From Xenopus tropicalis (Eukaryota > Chordata > Amphibia > Anura > Pipidae), in assembly GCF_000004195.4 (NCBI RefSeq), contig NC_030677.2:112369036-112433035 (forward strand): a stretch of 64,000 nt of DNA, written 5' to 3'. Below, piece after piece: positions 39,001 through 44,687 of the stretch (position 1 is the stretch's first letter; every line of letters begins with the position of its first letter). The notes beneath the pieces were generated by a model, which did no database searches, was not told where the DNA came from, and saw only the letters and a program-made list of their open reading frames with translations. The translations under genes and the position numbers were made by a program.

Positions 39001-41527
39001 CACCCGAAGGAAACCAATTAGCCTTCTAGAACCCCAATAGAACTGTGTGCTGCAAAGTGAAGGAGAATAGCCAAAAGGCTTTTCTAAATATGGCACAAAG
39101 AGCACTTTATTTAAGACCTCTGAAATTTGGAAACAAGCAGCTAGGATTACGATGGGGTGCTGTTATAGTAGGCAATGTAATGTTTCGTTCATAGACTCAG
39201 AAGAATGCAGCCTTAGGCTATAAAAGAAAATATCAGTATTGTTTTTATTTATAAGCCATTGTTATGCGTGTGTGCTTTATATGTTAATATTATTAAAAAT
39301 TGAGACTTAGCTATTTAAGCAAACTTATTGAATATGCATTTTAATGTAAGTTTGCTTCAATAAAGCTGTCACAATGAAAAAAGTAAATGTGAATGTTCTT
39401 TTTAAATTGCTTTGTGTCCACCCCCCCTTTTTATACATCTATAGTAAATATCTATCAGATTCCTTATCCCATCCCCACAACAAGTCCAGTATACCATCTT
39501 TCTTGCAGTCTTCTTTTGTTCCCTTGTATTTTGCTGTTCCCTCTCTATTCCAATATCTCTGTCACTATTTGTATAATGTACTGCTGTGGGCAAGCTCAAG
39601 AGCCTGGCTGTGCTTGGTATAAGGTCAAGTATACACAGACCAATTGGCCCACTTCTGACTATGGCAGAATTTCTGGAGAAAGTTAACGTGACAAAATGTG
39701 GGTAACCTCAATGGGCCATTTTACATTTTAGTACATTGGAAGGGCACCAAGCAGCATGGGTCTGTGTGCCTTATTCTCAGCTATAATGTGAATGAATTCA
39801 CAATAGCTTGTGCTGCTAACTACCCTCTGTAAAAGTCGTAGTAATCATTGGGAAGCACTTTTTCCAAGAACAATGATTACGACACTCGGTAAACTGAGAT
39901 CACACCATTATATAGCTGGTATTTGAACCATTTTTTAGCATTACCTTATTACAGTTGTAATCTTGTTTTTTTTACATTACATCAGTAGAGTCCATCCTGA
40001 TGCCTTTGCATATTCTATCAGGGCTTAAAACTCGCAAGCAGGAAGCTTAAAATGTGCACTGTCCCATGATACAGTATTTTACATATAATTTTCATAGTTA
40101 GTGAATGTTCATTGCTGTTTTAACCCCTTTCATATCTGTACGGATGACCCATAACCTTTGGGAAATATACTTCTTTTTACTGTTTCCAGTTTCACTGTTA
40201 ACATGCACTGTCTGCTTTGCTATGATGTATTCTGCTTATGTGTACAGCAACAATAACAATGTCTGTTTTTCCAATAAATGAAGTACCATGTCCAGAATTC
40301 CCCTACCTTTGTTTATTCCTCTCTCATTCTGTTCTTTATGTCTCTACTATGAAATCACACACTTAACAGTAGGGGTGAGGGATTTGTGAAACAGTTCCCC
40401 AACATAAATGGTACATACTACTAATGCACTAGGCTTATGGGGTTAATGTGTATTTAAATTATTTACTAAATGTAATTTTGAAATTTAAATAAAAGATGGA
40501 GCATTGGGACAGATTAAAATTCACATTTTCCAACAAAATCTAATTGTGGAAGTTATTGGTTCCAAATGCATATTTAGACACATACTATATATGTGTATAT
40601 ATAATATGTGTTATATGTTTATATAGATATCAAAGGTGTGAATGAATAAACAAACCAGCTACCAGAGTGCTAGGAAAAGCAAACCATATACAAGTATTGG
40701 ACCATGTTATCCTGAATGCTTGGGACTTGGGGTTTTCCGGGTAAGGGGTCTTTTCATAATTTGGATCTTAATACTAAGGGGCTGATTTATCAAAGTCTGA
40801 ATTTCGGACTTAGAAAAGTACGCTTAAGAAAAAATCGTATCAAATACGGAAATTTCGGATCAGATCGTGGTCTTACGAAAATATTGTGGTACGATCCGAA
40901 AGTTCTGAATTTTTCGTATCCGATTGATCGTAAAAGGTGCAAAAAACTTTCTGACTTTGAACCTTATGTGCATGTTTTTGGAAGCCTCCTATAGGACTCA
41001 ATGGCACTGTGCAGCTCCAACCTGGCCCAAGGCAAGTCACAACACCAAAGCTTGAATGAATCTGAAACTTCCGTACTCCTTGCAACAAATACGATTTTGT
41101 CGCACAAATTGTCGCAAAGTATGAAAAAGTCGTGCAAATGAATCAAAAATCGTAGAAAATAGGCACAGTTCTAAATGTCTGAAAAAATAAGATTTTTTTT
41201 CCATACGGACTAATTCGTACTTTGATAAATGTGCCCTTAAGTCTACTAAAAAATAATTTCAACATTAAATAAACCCATTAGGACTGTTTTGCCTCCAATA
41301 AGAATTAATTATCCTAGTTGGGATCAAATACTAGGTACTAGGTTCAATGTTTACATCCTTAGGTCCCTTCCAGTGCCAGTGCTGGAATATTGTTACTCAT
41401 TTTAATAAACAAACAATAATTTCAGAAAATCAGTTATTCTAACTGAGCCTGCATTTTGTTGCTCTGTACACATTTAGCCTGCACCCAGGCATACTGTGTA
41501 TTTGTTTGGTGAGTGCTCCTCTATGTT

Positions 41528-41574
<47 letters not shown>

Positions 41575-43673
41575 TATAGATATTGACTGCAAGCTGCATT
41601 GGTTGCAAAGACAGATATTTGCGATTTATTACAGGAAATAGAAGGATGTTAGGTATAGATGAGTATTGTAATGTTATAAAAGCCAGTAAAATTGGCATAA
41701 ACAGGATACATAGAGAGTATTGAACAAAACATTAATAATCATGAGAAAATGCAGTAGGCTCATGCAAAATTAAAATCTAAAGGAAAAAAACATTTTTTTT
41801 TAATGAGCAGTTTTGGAATCATCCCATTTTTGTGTTTGAAGGGGTATTTCAGCTTCATTGTGATGCAGACAGTGACATTCTGAGTCTCATTCTGAGATTT
41901 TCAATTGGTCTTCCTTTTTATGGCTAATGCTTCAGTGCAGGTACATGGAACAAATTTCAGCGCAAGTATTCAAAGTCCGTTCTGTGTGTCTGCACCCAAC
42001 CTACGCAATGACTCTGGGTGCAGGCACAAGGAGCCATGCGTTGCATTAGCCTACTTTTTTAAAATAATTTAGCTTTTTGTTTAGCAGCTTTGCAATTTAG
42101 AGTTTCAGCAGCTATTTGGTTGCTAGGGTCCAATTTACTCTAACCCCTTTGAATGACAGACTGAAATATAAATAGGAGATGTCCTAAATAAAAAGATATG
42201 AACAGTTCTGTACCTTCTGCCCCTCTGTAAAATACGCCCATATACAGTAATGATATATATAGACTACCTTGGGGTATCATTTTTTTGTTAATTAAACCAA
42301 AGGGCAGCAAAAGCCCAAATAAACAATAAGATGGTTAAGAATATTGCATATAGTATATTACATATTGTAAAACAGGCAGTAATGCAGCAGGGTTTGTTCT
42401 TGCTGTTAACTTTTCTACTTGGTAAAACATGTTTGAATATTATAAATCATTATACAAAAGATGGTGTTAAACAATGGAAGGTTAGAGGAAAGAAACCTGT
42501 TTAATTCTCTTTGTGCCTTGGATACTGCCTCTTATTCACAATAGTGTATCTCCAATAGAGTCTCATTTTCAACTGGCTTTTTGATCAGTGCTGATCAGAG
42601 AGCCACTGGTGTTAGAAAGGTGAAACTGTTCCACCCGAGGGGCCTCACCATAGCGTTTGTACCTGCAGATATTAACTTACCCCAATCTTCTCTATGGGGG
42701 TTGTACAGGAAGAAAATGACTTGCAAACAGCTTTCTCAACAGGGGTGGAGGGGTTTGAGAAAAAAAGTTAACAATCATATATAGGTATGTATGAGCTTTT
42801 TCTTAAATGATAACAAATATCTCTTTTATCCCAAATTACCTGTTATCAACTTGATACCATTACAGTACAAGCCTCCAGATTCAGTGAAACACAATTGTTT
42901 TCTGTATGGTCTTGTGCAATTGATATTGCCAGTAAACCCCACCTCTAAAATGGAGGTATTGAGATATAGAATGCAGGCTAACAGCACACTGCACTTTTAC
43001 AATAACCTGTCAAACTTTTGAGTCAACTCAATGGAGAATACTCTAATTTTACCAGTGTATGTTAACAAAGATGTCCATTAATATGCTTAATGCATAGTTA
43101 CTGTGTAAGTAATATTTACAATTACAGCTATGAATTTGGTTAAAGCAAAACGAAAGGAATTCAGTGCATTGGAGTTATTCACATAGGCAAAGGACGTGAC
43201 ACAAATCAGCAAATAACAAATGGCTTGTTATACCTTCAGTGCACACTGACACCTGCTTCCACATTTTCATCCAGTGAACATAGTCTGCTTTTGCATTACG
43301 GACTGTGACTAAGGTTTGTTTTAAAAACTACCCTGTAATGTAAGATACACGCGATATGTTACAAACAATCCACAAAACTACTGTGTTACTCTTTCTTTTT
43401 AATTCAGCTTGATTCCCTTAGCCTGCTGACTCTTCATTCTTTCTCTAAGATCCAAACTTCTTGCTTAGAGTGCATTATTTATATGGCTATTCACCATGTT
43501 TGTTCATGAAGGCAAATGTCTGAGAGACGAGAGAAGAAAAGCCAGAAATCCAACAGGAGAAATATGAAGAATGTGTGCGTCACCCAGGAAACTGGAGAAT
43601 ATTTGAAGTTAGCCAGTAAATCTTTTGACAAGTGCAAGGCACTAAACTAAATATATATATATAATTATATAAC

Positions 43674-43740
<67 letters not shown>

Positions 43741-44687
43741 GCTATTTTTTAGGTGGCAAGATTTTTTTTCTGGCCATAATATAGATATTTTTTGTTACTA
43801 TTTACATGTGTAATTGATTCAGTAAGGCTAGATCAATGTGTCTGCTACAAACATTTTTCCTATCCATGTATTGCTTGTTTGTCTTTGGGCTGAATTACTA
43901 ACATAGCTGCTAAGTATTTTCTTATTATTCCAACAAATGTATGGGGTGCCACAGGGAGCTACATTAGTGCAATATAGCACCTATATTAGTAAAGCAGCCC
44001 TATTGAATTTGGCTAACCAGATAAAATAGAATTTTACCCTTCTTGCAAAAATAGAGTAATGTATGAGGCTATAGCCTGTGTTGTGCATATGATATTCCAT
44101 GGATATGTTTGCATTTATACATATGAGAGCTACCATATTGCTGTTAGGGAACAATAGGGTGCAGTATGAAAGCTCCCGCTGATGAAAAACATTGTAGGCA
44201 TACAGTTTGTTCCTTCATAATTTCTACATAGTTTTTTTTATTTCCCATAACCAGACAAGCATGAATAGGCCATGTAGGCCATTGTGTAAGCCATTGTTTC
44301 AGCACACTTTTTAACACCTAGTATTTAAAATGAGGAGGGAGTTTCAAATGTTGCTTTGGAAACTTAATAACATAACATAAATTCTAGAAAATAAAGTGAA
44401 AGTATAAAATAGACTCTGTGATTTTTCAGGTAAGGAAAAAGCATTTTATTTGGCAGGTGAGCAACAATGTCAGTTGTGCATTTGCTGATGGACCACAAAG
44501 GTGAAGTTACTGATTCCTCCTCCATTTTTCTGTCCCACAGTTTGGGAACGAGGAGCAACAGCTTGCTTGGGCAAAACGCGAGAGCCAGCGGGCTGAGAAG
44601 GAAAGACTAGACCGTTTAAAACGTCAGGAGCAGGAAGACCTGGAGCTAGCGATTGCCCTCAGCAAAGCAGAGATGCCGAGTTCCTGA
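183..44687 (+). CDS. eps15l1: EPS15L1 (Eps15R), C-terminal 210 residues, spliced from five exons
   Basis: This is an endocytic adaptor that links ubiquitinated receptors to AP-2 and clathrin at coated pits. The window holds only the C-terminal part; the EH domains and coiled coil lie upstream. Joined exons 183-243, 911-993, 12512-12647, 36498-36703 and 44541-44687 total 633 nt, keep frame at every junction (phases 1, 0, 1, 0) and end in TGA. The protein has ten DPF motifs (AP-2 alpha-ear ligands), a proline-rich stretch with PALPPK (the Crk-SH3 ligand type known in EPS15) and two C-terminal UIMs. Wording such as [14 protein letters not shown] and FSDDPFKSK matches EPS15L1 as I remember it and not EPS15. 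Synteny with klf2 agrees. Coding exons are under 2% of the span; the introns are repeat-filled. Paralogue identity is recalled, not searched. Confidence 0.95.
244..910 (+). other. eps15l1: eps15l1 intron (667 bp)
   Basis: This is a short AT-rich intron with a GTTAGT donor and a TTTTAATTTCAG acceptor. I recognise no repeat family, RNA gene or other coding exon in it. Confidence 0.85.
911..993 (+). CDS. eps15l1: eps15l1 exon b (two DPF motifs, FADF motif)
   Basis: The 83-nt exon completes a split Asp codon and encodes [14 protein letters not shown], then [14 protein letters not shown]. It ends in phase 0 at AAG before GTAATA. The FADFS..SK segment is shared by the EPS15 and EPS15L1 tails. The acceptor is a clean polypyrimidine-CAG. 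Confidence 0.93.
1625..2105. repeat. GCTACTTGTAGC-end MITE split by an insertion
   Basis: The left part at 1625-1765 ('gtgctacttgtagcc...ttttgtagctgcg') and the right part at about 2064-2105 ('ttttgtagctatgacaagtag') are the two ends of the family seen intact at 8795-8996, 25051-25261 and 35084-35288. About 300 bp of unrelated DNA sits between them. That insert includes an inverted sequence around 1921-2005 ('gtatgaaaacac' against 'gtgttttcatac'). Confidence 0.6.
2180..2285. repeat. Degenerate 'gggagattagtcgcc' MITE piece
   Basis: Segments 'catggagagatttagtcggc' and 'cacgggcgactcatctccct' are diverged inverted ends of the family found at 10037-10306, 28671-28902 and 48449-48674. Confidence 0.5.
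2970..3120. repeat. Fragment of the 'acaggtatggga' MITE family
   Basis: It contains 'ggtacaggacctgttatcc', the downstream words 'ctgtaatttggatcacc' and the interior 'aacccaataggattattttg'. The same words occur in fuller copies at 18485-18817, 47555-47876 and 50695-51019. The far terminus is missing. Confidence 0.6.
4159..5191. mobile_element. Non-autonomous hAT element with 8-bp target duplication
   Basis: The terminal inverted repeats are CAGTGCTGTCCAACT and AGTTGGACAGCACTG, flanked on both sides by a perfect 8-bp duplication, GTCTAAAA (4151-4158 and 5192-5199). The 1,033-bp interior has no transposase. It carries a 34-bp minisatellite at 4467-4771. Eight-bp duplications with CAG-type ends are diagnostic of the hAT superfamily. 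The host site is a 'ccatacac' MITE. Confidence 0.9.
4467..4814. repeat. 34-bp minisatellite (about 9 units) plus one inverted unit
   Basis: The unit begins 'ggcacacacaggcagggtag' and recurs about nine times in register from 4467 to 4771. One unit in reverse orientation follows at 4771-4814 ('gctgcctgtgtgtgccatac'). The Cys-rich repetitive reading frames on the - strand here are translations of this satellite and not proteins. Confidence 0.92.
5245..5573. mobile_element. 'ccatacacgggc' MITE
   Basis: The ends are 'aaggcccccatacacgggcc' and 'gcccgtgtatggccaacttt', an inverted pair. The interior holds 'ccgatatctggcc' and a palindrome around 'gtttgaccccagggccaaac'. This is a very common Xenopus family; superfamily not determined from this sequence. 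Confidence 0.8.
7487..7962. mobile_element. T2/Kolobok-type MITE with TTAA duplication
   Basis: Ends TTAAAGGAGAAGGAAAG and CTTTCCTTCTCCTTTAA form inverted repeats with TTAA at both outer edges. That is the target signature of the Xenopus T2 MITEs, which are attributed to Kolobok. The 476-bp interior is non-coding. Confidence 0.85.
8480..8760. mobile_element. 'ccatacac' family MITE
   Basis: It ends with 'ggcccgtgtatggccacctt' and contains 'gatctggccaatttcaggcc' and 'ccatacacgtatcggt'. It shares interior words with 48034-48342, including 'gccaatgtggtccctgatc'. Its right edge continues into a fold-back with 8996-9044. Confidence 0.7.
8735..9051. repeat. Fold-back: inverted arms around a GCTACAAGTAGC MITE
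   Basis: The segment from 'ggccacctttaggcaaatgg' to 'ctccttaactaatt' (8745-8793) recurs in reverse complement at 8996-9044. Between the arms is a MITE (8795-8996) with ends 'gggtaaagacatatggagct' and its inverse. The whole could form a long hairpin. Confidence 0.8.
10037..10306. mobile_element. 'gggagattagtcgcc' palindromic MITE
   Basis: Inverted ends 'aagggccgtggcagacgggg' and 'cgcccgcgccacggccctaa' flank two mutually inverted copies of 'gccatcccaccggcttgaat'. There is no ORF of note. Confidence 0.8.
10349..11380 (-). mobile_element. Tc1-like transposon, 5' truncated, defective
   Basis: The 3' terminus is at 10349 ('cagtggcttgcaaaagtatt') preceded by TA. The element runs on the - strand and the matching 5' terminus is absent; recognisable sequence stops near 11380. 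It loses the N-terminal helix-turn-helix and the first inverted repeat. Confidence 0.85.
10566..11340 (-). pseudogene. Tc1-like transposase remnant (DD34E family)
   Basis: Two overlapping - strand frames carry the family landmarks: [24 protein letters not shown] (first catalytic Asp), [11 protein letters not shown] (second Asp), [11 protein letters not shown] (Glu) and a C-terminal [14 protein letters not shown] frame break near 11090-11180 separates the first Asp block from the rest, and the DNA-binding N-terminus is missing. It cannot encode an active enzyme as written. Confidence 0.85.
11436..11693. mobile_element. Palindromic MITE with two hairpins
   Basis: A small hairpin (11437-11494) pairs 'tagggctgaa...ggcaagcg' with its inverse. 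It is followed by a near-perfect palindrome with 86-bp arms 11495-11580 and 11591-11676 around the 10-nt loop 'ctttgcattc'. Short ORFs on both strands here mirror each other and are artefacts. Related words (gcacccgaatgaatg, ggcaagcc) occur at 18087-18401 and 41930-42055. Confidence 0.85.
11760..12350. repeat. T2-like MITE end plus 'acaggtatggg' debris
   Basis: Segment 11770-12015 ends 'gaaggtgaacaacccctt', resembles 42060-42235 and 58505-58856, and shares 'gttgctgg...gaatgagagactgaaatat'. It is followed by 'cataatttggatcaccataa' and 'ggataatgggttttctgata', which are diverged 'acaggtatggga' family words. Confidence 0.55.
12512..12647 (+). CDS. eps15l1: eps15l1 exon c (DPF pair and SH3-ligand proline stretch)
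   Basis: The exon starts in phase 0 and ends in phase 1 at a strong GTAAGT donor. It encodes [28 protein letters not shown], then [24 protein letters not shown] is a PxLPxK ligand of the Crk SH3 type known from EPS15. The acceptor is a tandem TAGCAG, so use of the second AG (start 12515) would drop one Gln. Confidence 0.93.
12930..13095. repeat. Degenerate 'ccatacac' family MITE
   Basis: It contains 'agctgccgatttgg', 'cttatctgcctgtgtatggg', 'tgatatctggct' and 'aacatatggccggcttta', diverged versions of words at 5245-5573. Confidence 0.5.
14441..14570. repeat. Truncated 'gggagattagtcgcc' MITE
   Basis: It starts 'agggttgtgacacacgggga' and holds two copies of a 'taccatccca...gaatgtaa' motif shared with 10037-10306. 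The right inverted end is missing. Confidence 0.6.
15953..16265. mobile_element. hAT-like end followed by duplicated GC-rich hairpin block
   Basis: The segment 'caggggtagggaacctatgg' is a Charlie/hAT-like terminus. It runs into two copies (16063-16140, 16183-16262) of a block with 'gatagaagacgtgttctaag', each able to fold on itself. I could not find a matching right terminus or target duplication. Confidence 0.5.
16995..17225. repeat. T2 MITE end and a 'gacgcaccc' repeat fragment
   Basis: The segment 'ttaaagggatagttcacctt' is a T2-type terminus starting at TTAA. It is followed at 17100-17210 by a low-copy-looking 'gcgaccgcacctattttgac' segment that I know only as a repeat-like pattern. Confidence 0.5.
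17300..17960 (-). pseudogene. Tc1-like transposase, heavily decayed
   Basis: A - strand frame at 17449-17676 reads [12 protein letters not shown], then NNVLWTD with the family's E replaced (VAKIKLFG). A start-proximal region near 17880-17940 reads [14 protein letters not shown]. 'cctgaccttaatccaataaa' (antisense of 17309-17328) marks the SPDLNPI block. Several frame breaks and an altered motif around the first Asp show it is dead. Confidence 0.75.
18087..18401. mobile_element. Palindrome-type MITE inside the Tc1 remnant
   Basis: Inverted ends 'taaggctaatgtcagac' and 'gtgtggcaatggccta' flank paired 'tattctcggcaagccaaa' and 'ttttggcttgccaagatt'. It shares words with 11436-11693. It sits exactly between the two halves of the Tc1 remnant. 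Confidence 0.65.
18402..19032. mobile_element. hAT MITE with 8-bp target duplication, itself interrupted
   Basis: The ends CAGGGGTCCCCAACC and GGTTGGGGATCACAG are flanked by GCCTAAGG on both sides (18394-18401, 19033-19040). The uninterrupted relative is at 21958-22263, in opposite orientation. A 'tacaggtatggg' MITE is inserted at about 18485-18817. Confidence 0.88.
18485..18817. mobile_element. 'acaggtatggga' family MITE
   Basis: Inverted ends TACAGGTATGGGATCC and GGGTCCCATACCTGTA begin and end with TA. The interior words 'aagctccgaattatgg', 'taataattaaacag' and 'agtagacttaagatatggag' are shared with copies at 36135, 47555 and 50695. It is the innermost layer of the nest. Confidence 0.85.
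20095..20470. repeat. Inverted-repeat segment, family unknown
   Basis: The segment 'ggaaaacttgcttaccttat' (20240-20259) and 'aataaggtaagcttgtgtac' (20438-20457) are rough inverse ends. 'cttgtgcatgcacagtagag' and 'actctgctgtgcatgtgctg' pair between them. I do not recognise the family. Confidence 0.5.
20567..21212. mobile_element. T2/Kolobok-type MITE with TTAA duplication
   Basis: Ends TTAAAGGACATGT and ACATGTCCTTTAA are inverted and each includes the TTAA target. The 646-bp interior is non-coding. Confidence 0.82.
21296..21780. repeat. 'ccatacac' family MITE split by other DNA
   Basis: The left piece 'agctggccatgcatgtaaag' through 'aaacggatctttggcc' and the right piece 'ccgatatgccaaccttgagg' through 'ttattggtcacctttag' are two halves of the family. 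About 120 bp of unrelated DNA (about 21370-21485) separates them. Confidence 0.55.
21958..22263. mobile_element. hAT MITE, uninterrupted copy
   Basis: Ends CAGTGATCCCCAACC and GTTTGGGGACCCCTG are flanked by CACTAGCC and CACTAGCT (7 of 8 bases). 'ttgctcaccaacccc' matches the inverse of the copy at 18402-19032, which fixes the boundaries of that interrupted copy. Confidence 0.85.
22834..23364. mobile_element. MITE with 'tatactcgagtata' inverted ends and TA duplication
   Basis: Ends CTGTATATACTCGAGTATAA and TTATACTCGAGTATATACGG are inverted and flanked by TA. Internal copies of 'cggcttatactcgagtca' add extra inverted pairs. TA flanks suggest a Tc1/mariner-type origin. The two short + strand ORFs inside are not supported as genes. 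Confidence 0.8.
24300..24885. repeat. Minisatellite with alternating half-units
   Basis: Two related half-units alternate about ten times: 'ttgcagggctgggtggagca' and 'ttgcaatgctaggtaaagca'. Some units carry an extra 'agggttagagg'. The - strand ORFs rich in [11 protein letters not shown] are satellite translations and not genes. Confidence 0.9.
25051..25261. mobile_element. GCTACTAGTAGC-end MITE
   Basis: Inverted ends 'cgggtgaagacacacagagc' and 'agctttaccctgtctttacc' plus the core 'cagtaaatgatcagcattgt' are shared with 8795-8996 and 35084-35288. Confidence 0.75.
25630..27613. repeat. Two interleaved local duplications
   Basis: A block of about 227 bp at 25630-25856 recurs at 26950-27176 ('atggatggtgaaacaggatt' to 'gaggactggctcatagat'). 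A second block of about 190 bp at 26779-26970 recurs at 27418-27613 ('ggaggtagaaacaataggaa' onward). Both pairs are direct and differ by scattered substitutions. The unit may be a long tandem or a rearranged element; I do not recognise it. Confidence 0.85.
26690..26945. repeat. 'ccatacac' type element end with internal palindrome
   Basis: The segment 'taaggtggccatacacatag' is a family terminus. It is followed by a palindrome pairing 'gatatggaggtagaa' with 'ttctacctccatct'. The right inverse end is not evident. Confidence 0.5.
27610..28610 (-). pseudogene. Non-LTR retrotransposon reverse transcriptase remnant (Rex1/CR1-like)
   Basis: Frames on the - strand follow the RT order: [16 protein letters not shown] (about 28500-28560), a break, [21 protein letters not shown], then [13 protein letters not shown] in which the catalytic FADD is FADN, then [15 protein letters not shown] and FKFLGIHT / [11 protein letters not shown] in other frames down to about 27620. 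It has several frame breaks and is 5' truncated near 28600. Active-site Asp loss and frame breaks make it inactive. Clade assignment is from memory. Confidence 0.8.
28671..28902. mobile_element. GC-rich 'gggagattagtcgcc' MITE with zero-loop palindrome
   Basis: Arms 28673-28730 and 28731-28787 are near-perfect inverse copies ('gccggcgggatggcagacgc'...) meeting at CTCG|CGAG with no loop. The right flank continues with 'gggagattagtcgcccgcga' and its inverse, ending 'tgccagagcccttaag'. It is far more GC-rich than its surroundings. Confidence 0.85.
30047..30122. repeat. (TA)n microsatellite
   Basis: About 38 uninterrupted TA dinucleotides, directly beside Penelope-like sequence. Confidence 0.97.
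30301..30351 (-). ncRNA. Hammerhead ribozyme-like motif, - strand
   Basis: On the - strand the core CTGATGA (30343 down to 30337) is followed by stem II GATC/GATC, then GAAAC (30320 to 30316), a very short helix III (AC/GT around GC) and a GTA cleavage triplet. Stem I pairs GCATCATC with GATG-gu-ATGC. One unpaired base precedes stem II. Penelope-like elements are known to carry such minimal hammerheads. Activity is inferred only. Confidence 0.65.
30358..30410 (+). ncRNA. Hammerhead ribozyme-like motif, + strand
   Basis: CTGATGA (30368-30374), stem II GATC/GATC and GAAAC (30391-30395) are all present. Helix III is AC/GT around AT, with a GTA triplet next to it. Stem I pairs CATC with GATG, and its outer part has one mismatch compared with the - strand partner. 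It faces that partner head to head. Confidence 0.65.
30526..31752 (-). mobile_element. Tc1/IS630-like transposon with internal deletion
   Basis: The right end is 'gttccctttatttttttgag' + 'cagtg' (the 5' terminus on the - strand). The left end is decayed ('acaaaaaaataaaaataaga'). Non-coding flanks ('tgatttccattgacaa' type) match the usual layout. It carries the broken transposase below. Confidence 0.85.
30780..31540 (-). pseudogene. Tc1/IS630-like transposase lacking two catalytic residues
   Basis: The - strand frames read [19 protein letters not shown] (helix-turn-helix), [28 protein letters not shown] and [11 protein letters not shown]. They then jump from LARGSLTA straight to a piece equivalent to 'HHRLSRSW', which corresponds to DNA just past the DLNPIE block. 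The second Asp and the Glu of the triad are therefore deleted. The first catalytic Asp is also changed (FTDES to FTAES). Frames are broken near 31240. Confidence 0.85.
31833..31870 (-). ncRNA. Hammerhead-like motif in Penelope terminal repeat (left arm)
   Basis: On the - strand: CTTGATGA (31869 to 31862), stem II GGTCT/AGACC, GAAAC (31843 to 31839) and 'gttgatc'. The core has one deviation (C to U at the first conserved position). The same extra base before stem II is seen in the 30.3-kb pair. Confidence 0.5.
32197..32598 (-). CDS. Penelope-like GIY-YIG endonuclease domain (fragment)
   Basis: The 133-residue frame has the Penelope/Neptune endonuclease signature: [17 protein letters not shown] (the CPCG..YVGKT form of GIY-YIG), [19 protein letters not shown] and [19 protein letters not shown] ending LNEH. 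The domain nicks target DNA in Penelope-like retroelements. The frame is open over the domain, but the upstream RT is missing and the stated Met is internal, so this is a remnant with an intact domain. Terminal repeats with hammerhead-like cores flank it. Confidence 0.85.
   Translation of the reverse strand: MHPHTGKRYRIRQHITCTTTHVVYLITCPCGLSYVGKTDQTLRLRMDGHRSAISTAFRDGTTNKPVAKHFLEKGHRLPLFHYIGIDHIPPPARGGDRARLLLQREVFWIKKLGTLAPAGLNEHCSLLCFLDQR
32738..32780 (+). ncRNA. Hammerhead-like motif in Penelope terminal repeat (right arm)
   Basis: The + strand has CTTGATAA, stem II GGTCT/AGACC and GAAAC. Two core positions differ from CUGAUGA, so this copy is probably inactive. It is the inverse partner of 31833-31870. 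Confidence 0.45.
32934..33026. repeat. (TA)n microsatellite
   Basis: About 46 TA dinucleotides ending just before a Tc1-like element. Tc1 elements insert at TA. The IYIYIY ORFs are artefacts. Confidence 0.97.
33032..34615 (+). mobile_element. Nearly full-length Tc1-like transposon with long inverted ends
   Basis: The left end 'cagtggtgtgaaaaactatt' and right end 'aatagtttttcacaccactg' are inverse. Similarity runs inward for about 140 bp, as in IR/DR-type Tc1 elements. The length of 1,584 bp is normal for the superfamily. It is inserted at the edge of a TA microsatellite and is followed by 'tatgtatg'. Confidence 0.9.
33411..34397 (+). pseudogene. Tc1-like transposase (DD34E) with at least three lesions
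   Basis: It starts [10 protein letters not shown] and keeps the paired-like N-terminus ([21 protein letters not shown]) and GRPTK motif. A frameshift follows near 33605 and a short deletion near 33815 just before [11 protein letters not shown] (first Asp). The rest includes [11 protein letters not shown] (second Asp) and [11 protein letters not shown] (Glu, 34 residues on). A further frameshift near 34235 moves the usual C-terminus to another frame, ending at the TAG near 34397. All three catalytic residues survive, but not in one frame. Confidence 0.88.
35084..35288. mobile_element. GCTACTAGTAGC-end MITE
   Basis: Ends 'ttagggtgaaatcacactga' and 'tgtgtgtcttcacccttaa' are inverse. The core 'atcagtaaatgatcagcatt' is shared with 25051-25261. 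Confidence 0.8.
36135..36420. mobile_element. 'acaggtatggga' family MITE close to an exon
   Basis: Ends 'tacaggtatccattatcc' and 'ataacaggtcccatacctg' are inverse, and the interior 'agtagacttaaggtctaatt' is family-typical. It ends 77 bp before the first base of eps15l1 exon d, so it lies upstream of the polypyrimidine tract and may cover branch-point territory. Confidence 0.8.
36498..36703 (+). CDS. eps15l1: eps15l1 exon d (four DPF motifs)
   Basis: The 206-nt exon follows a strong CTTCTTCTTCCTTAG acceptor, enters in phase 1 and leaves in phase 0 before GTAAGT. It encodes [17 protein letters not shown], then [26 protein letters not shown] and GFANFGS. Reading into the intron gives GTA AGT TGA, i.e. 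Val-Ser-stop. The human short isoform, as I recall, ends in the same two residues (FTSVS). This exon can therefore be terminal in a UIM-less form. Confidence 0.94.
40690..41335. mobile_element. 'acaggtatggga' MITE interrupted by a 'gatttatcaaagt' MITE
   Basis: The outer element is seen as 'gaccatgttatcctgaatgc' to 'cataatttggatctta' (40696-40770) and resumes at 'agtctactaaaaaataattt' (about 41240). The insert (40776-41239) has inverse ends 'aaggggctgatttatcaaag' and 'ctttgataaatgtgccctta'. Its outer edges read TAAG and CTTAA, consistent with a diverged TTAA target. Confidence 0.75.
41531..41570. repeat. (TA)n microsatellite
   Basis: Twenty TA units in a run. Confidence 0.95.
41930..42235. 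repeat. MITE debris: 'gcacccaacc' palindrome part and T2-like interior
   Basis: The segment 'tgtctgcacccaacctacgc' and 'gggtgcaggcacaaggagc' resemble the palindromic MITE at 11495-11676. 'agctatttggttgctagggt' at about 42109 is shared with the T2-like element at 58505-58856. Confidence 0.5.
43651..43732. repeat. (TA)n microsatellite
   Basis: A long TA run with a small 'attatataactaa' interruption near its start. Confidence 0.93.
44541..44687 (+). CDS. eps15l1: eps15l1 last exon: two ubiquitin-interacting motifs and stop
   Basis: The exon follows CTGTCCCACAG, reads in phase 0 for 48 residues and ends in TGA (44685-44687). UIM1 is [20 protein letters not shown] and UIM2 is [16 protein letters not shown], with the Ala-x-x-x-Ser core of the motif. 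UIMs bind ubiquitinated cargo and are needed for mono-ubiquitination of Eps15-family proteins. The protein ends MPSS. Skipping this exon is what the Val-Ser-stop after exon d would produce. Confidence 0.95.
   Translation, partial: FGNEEQQLAWAKRESQRAEKERLDRLKRQEQEDLELAIALSKAEMPSS

Larger units (their letters stand above)
36704..44540 (+). other. eps15l1: eps15l1 intron (about 7.8 kb)
   Basis: It begins with an in-frame Val-Ser-stop. The stretch 36710-40690 is mostly unique AT-rich DNA with polyadenylation-type hexamers AATAAA near 39358 and 40273. It also holds a MITE nest (40690-41330), (TA)n runs (41531-41570, 43651-43732) and T2-like debris (42060-42235). A tRNA-like B-box sequence on the - strand near 37342-37352 (GGTTCAAATCC) has no convincing tRNA fold. 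The stretch 42240-43640 shows nothing I can assign. Confidence 0.75.
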
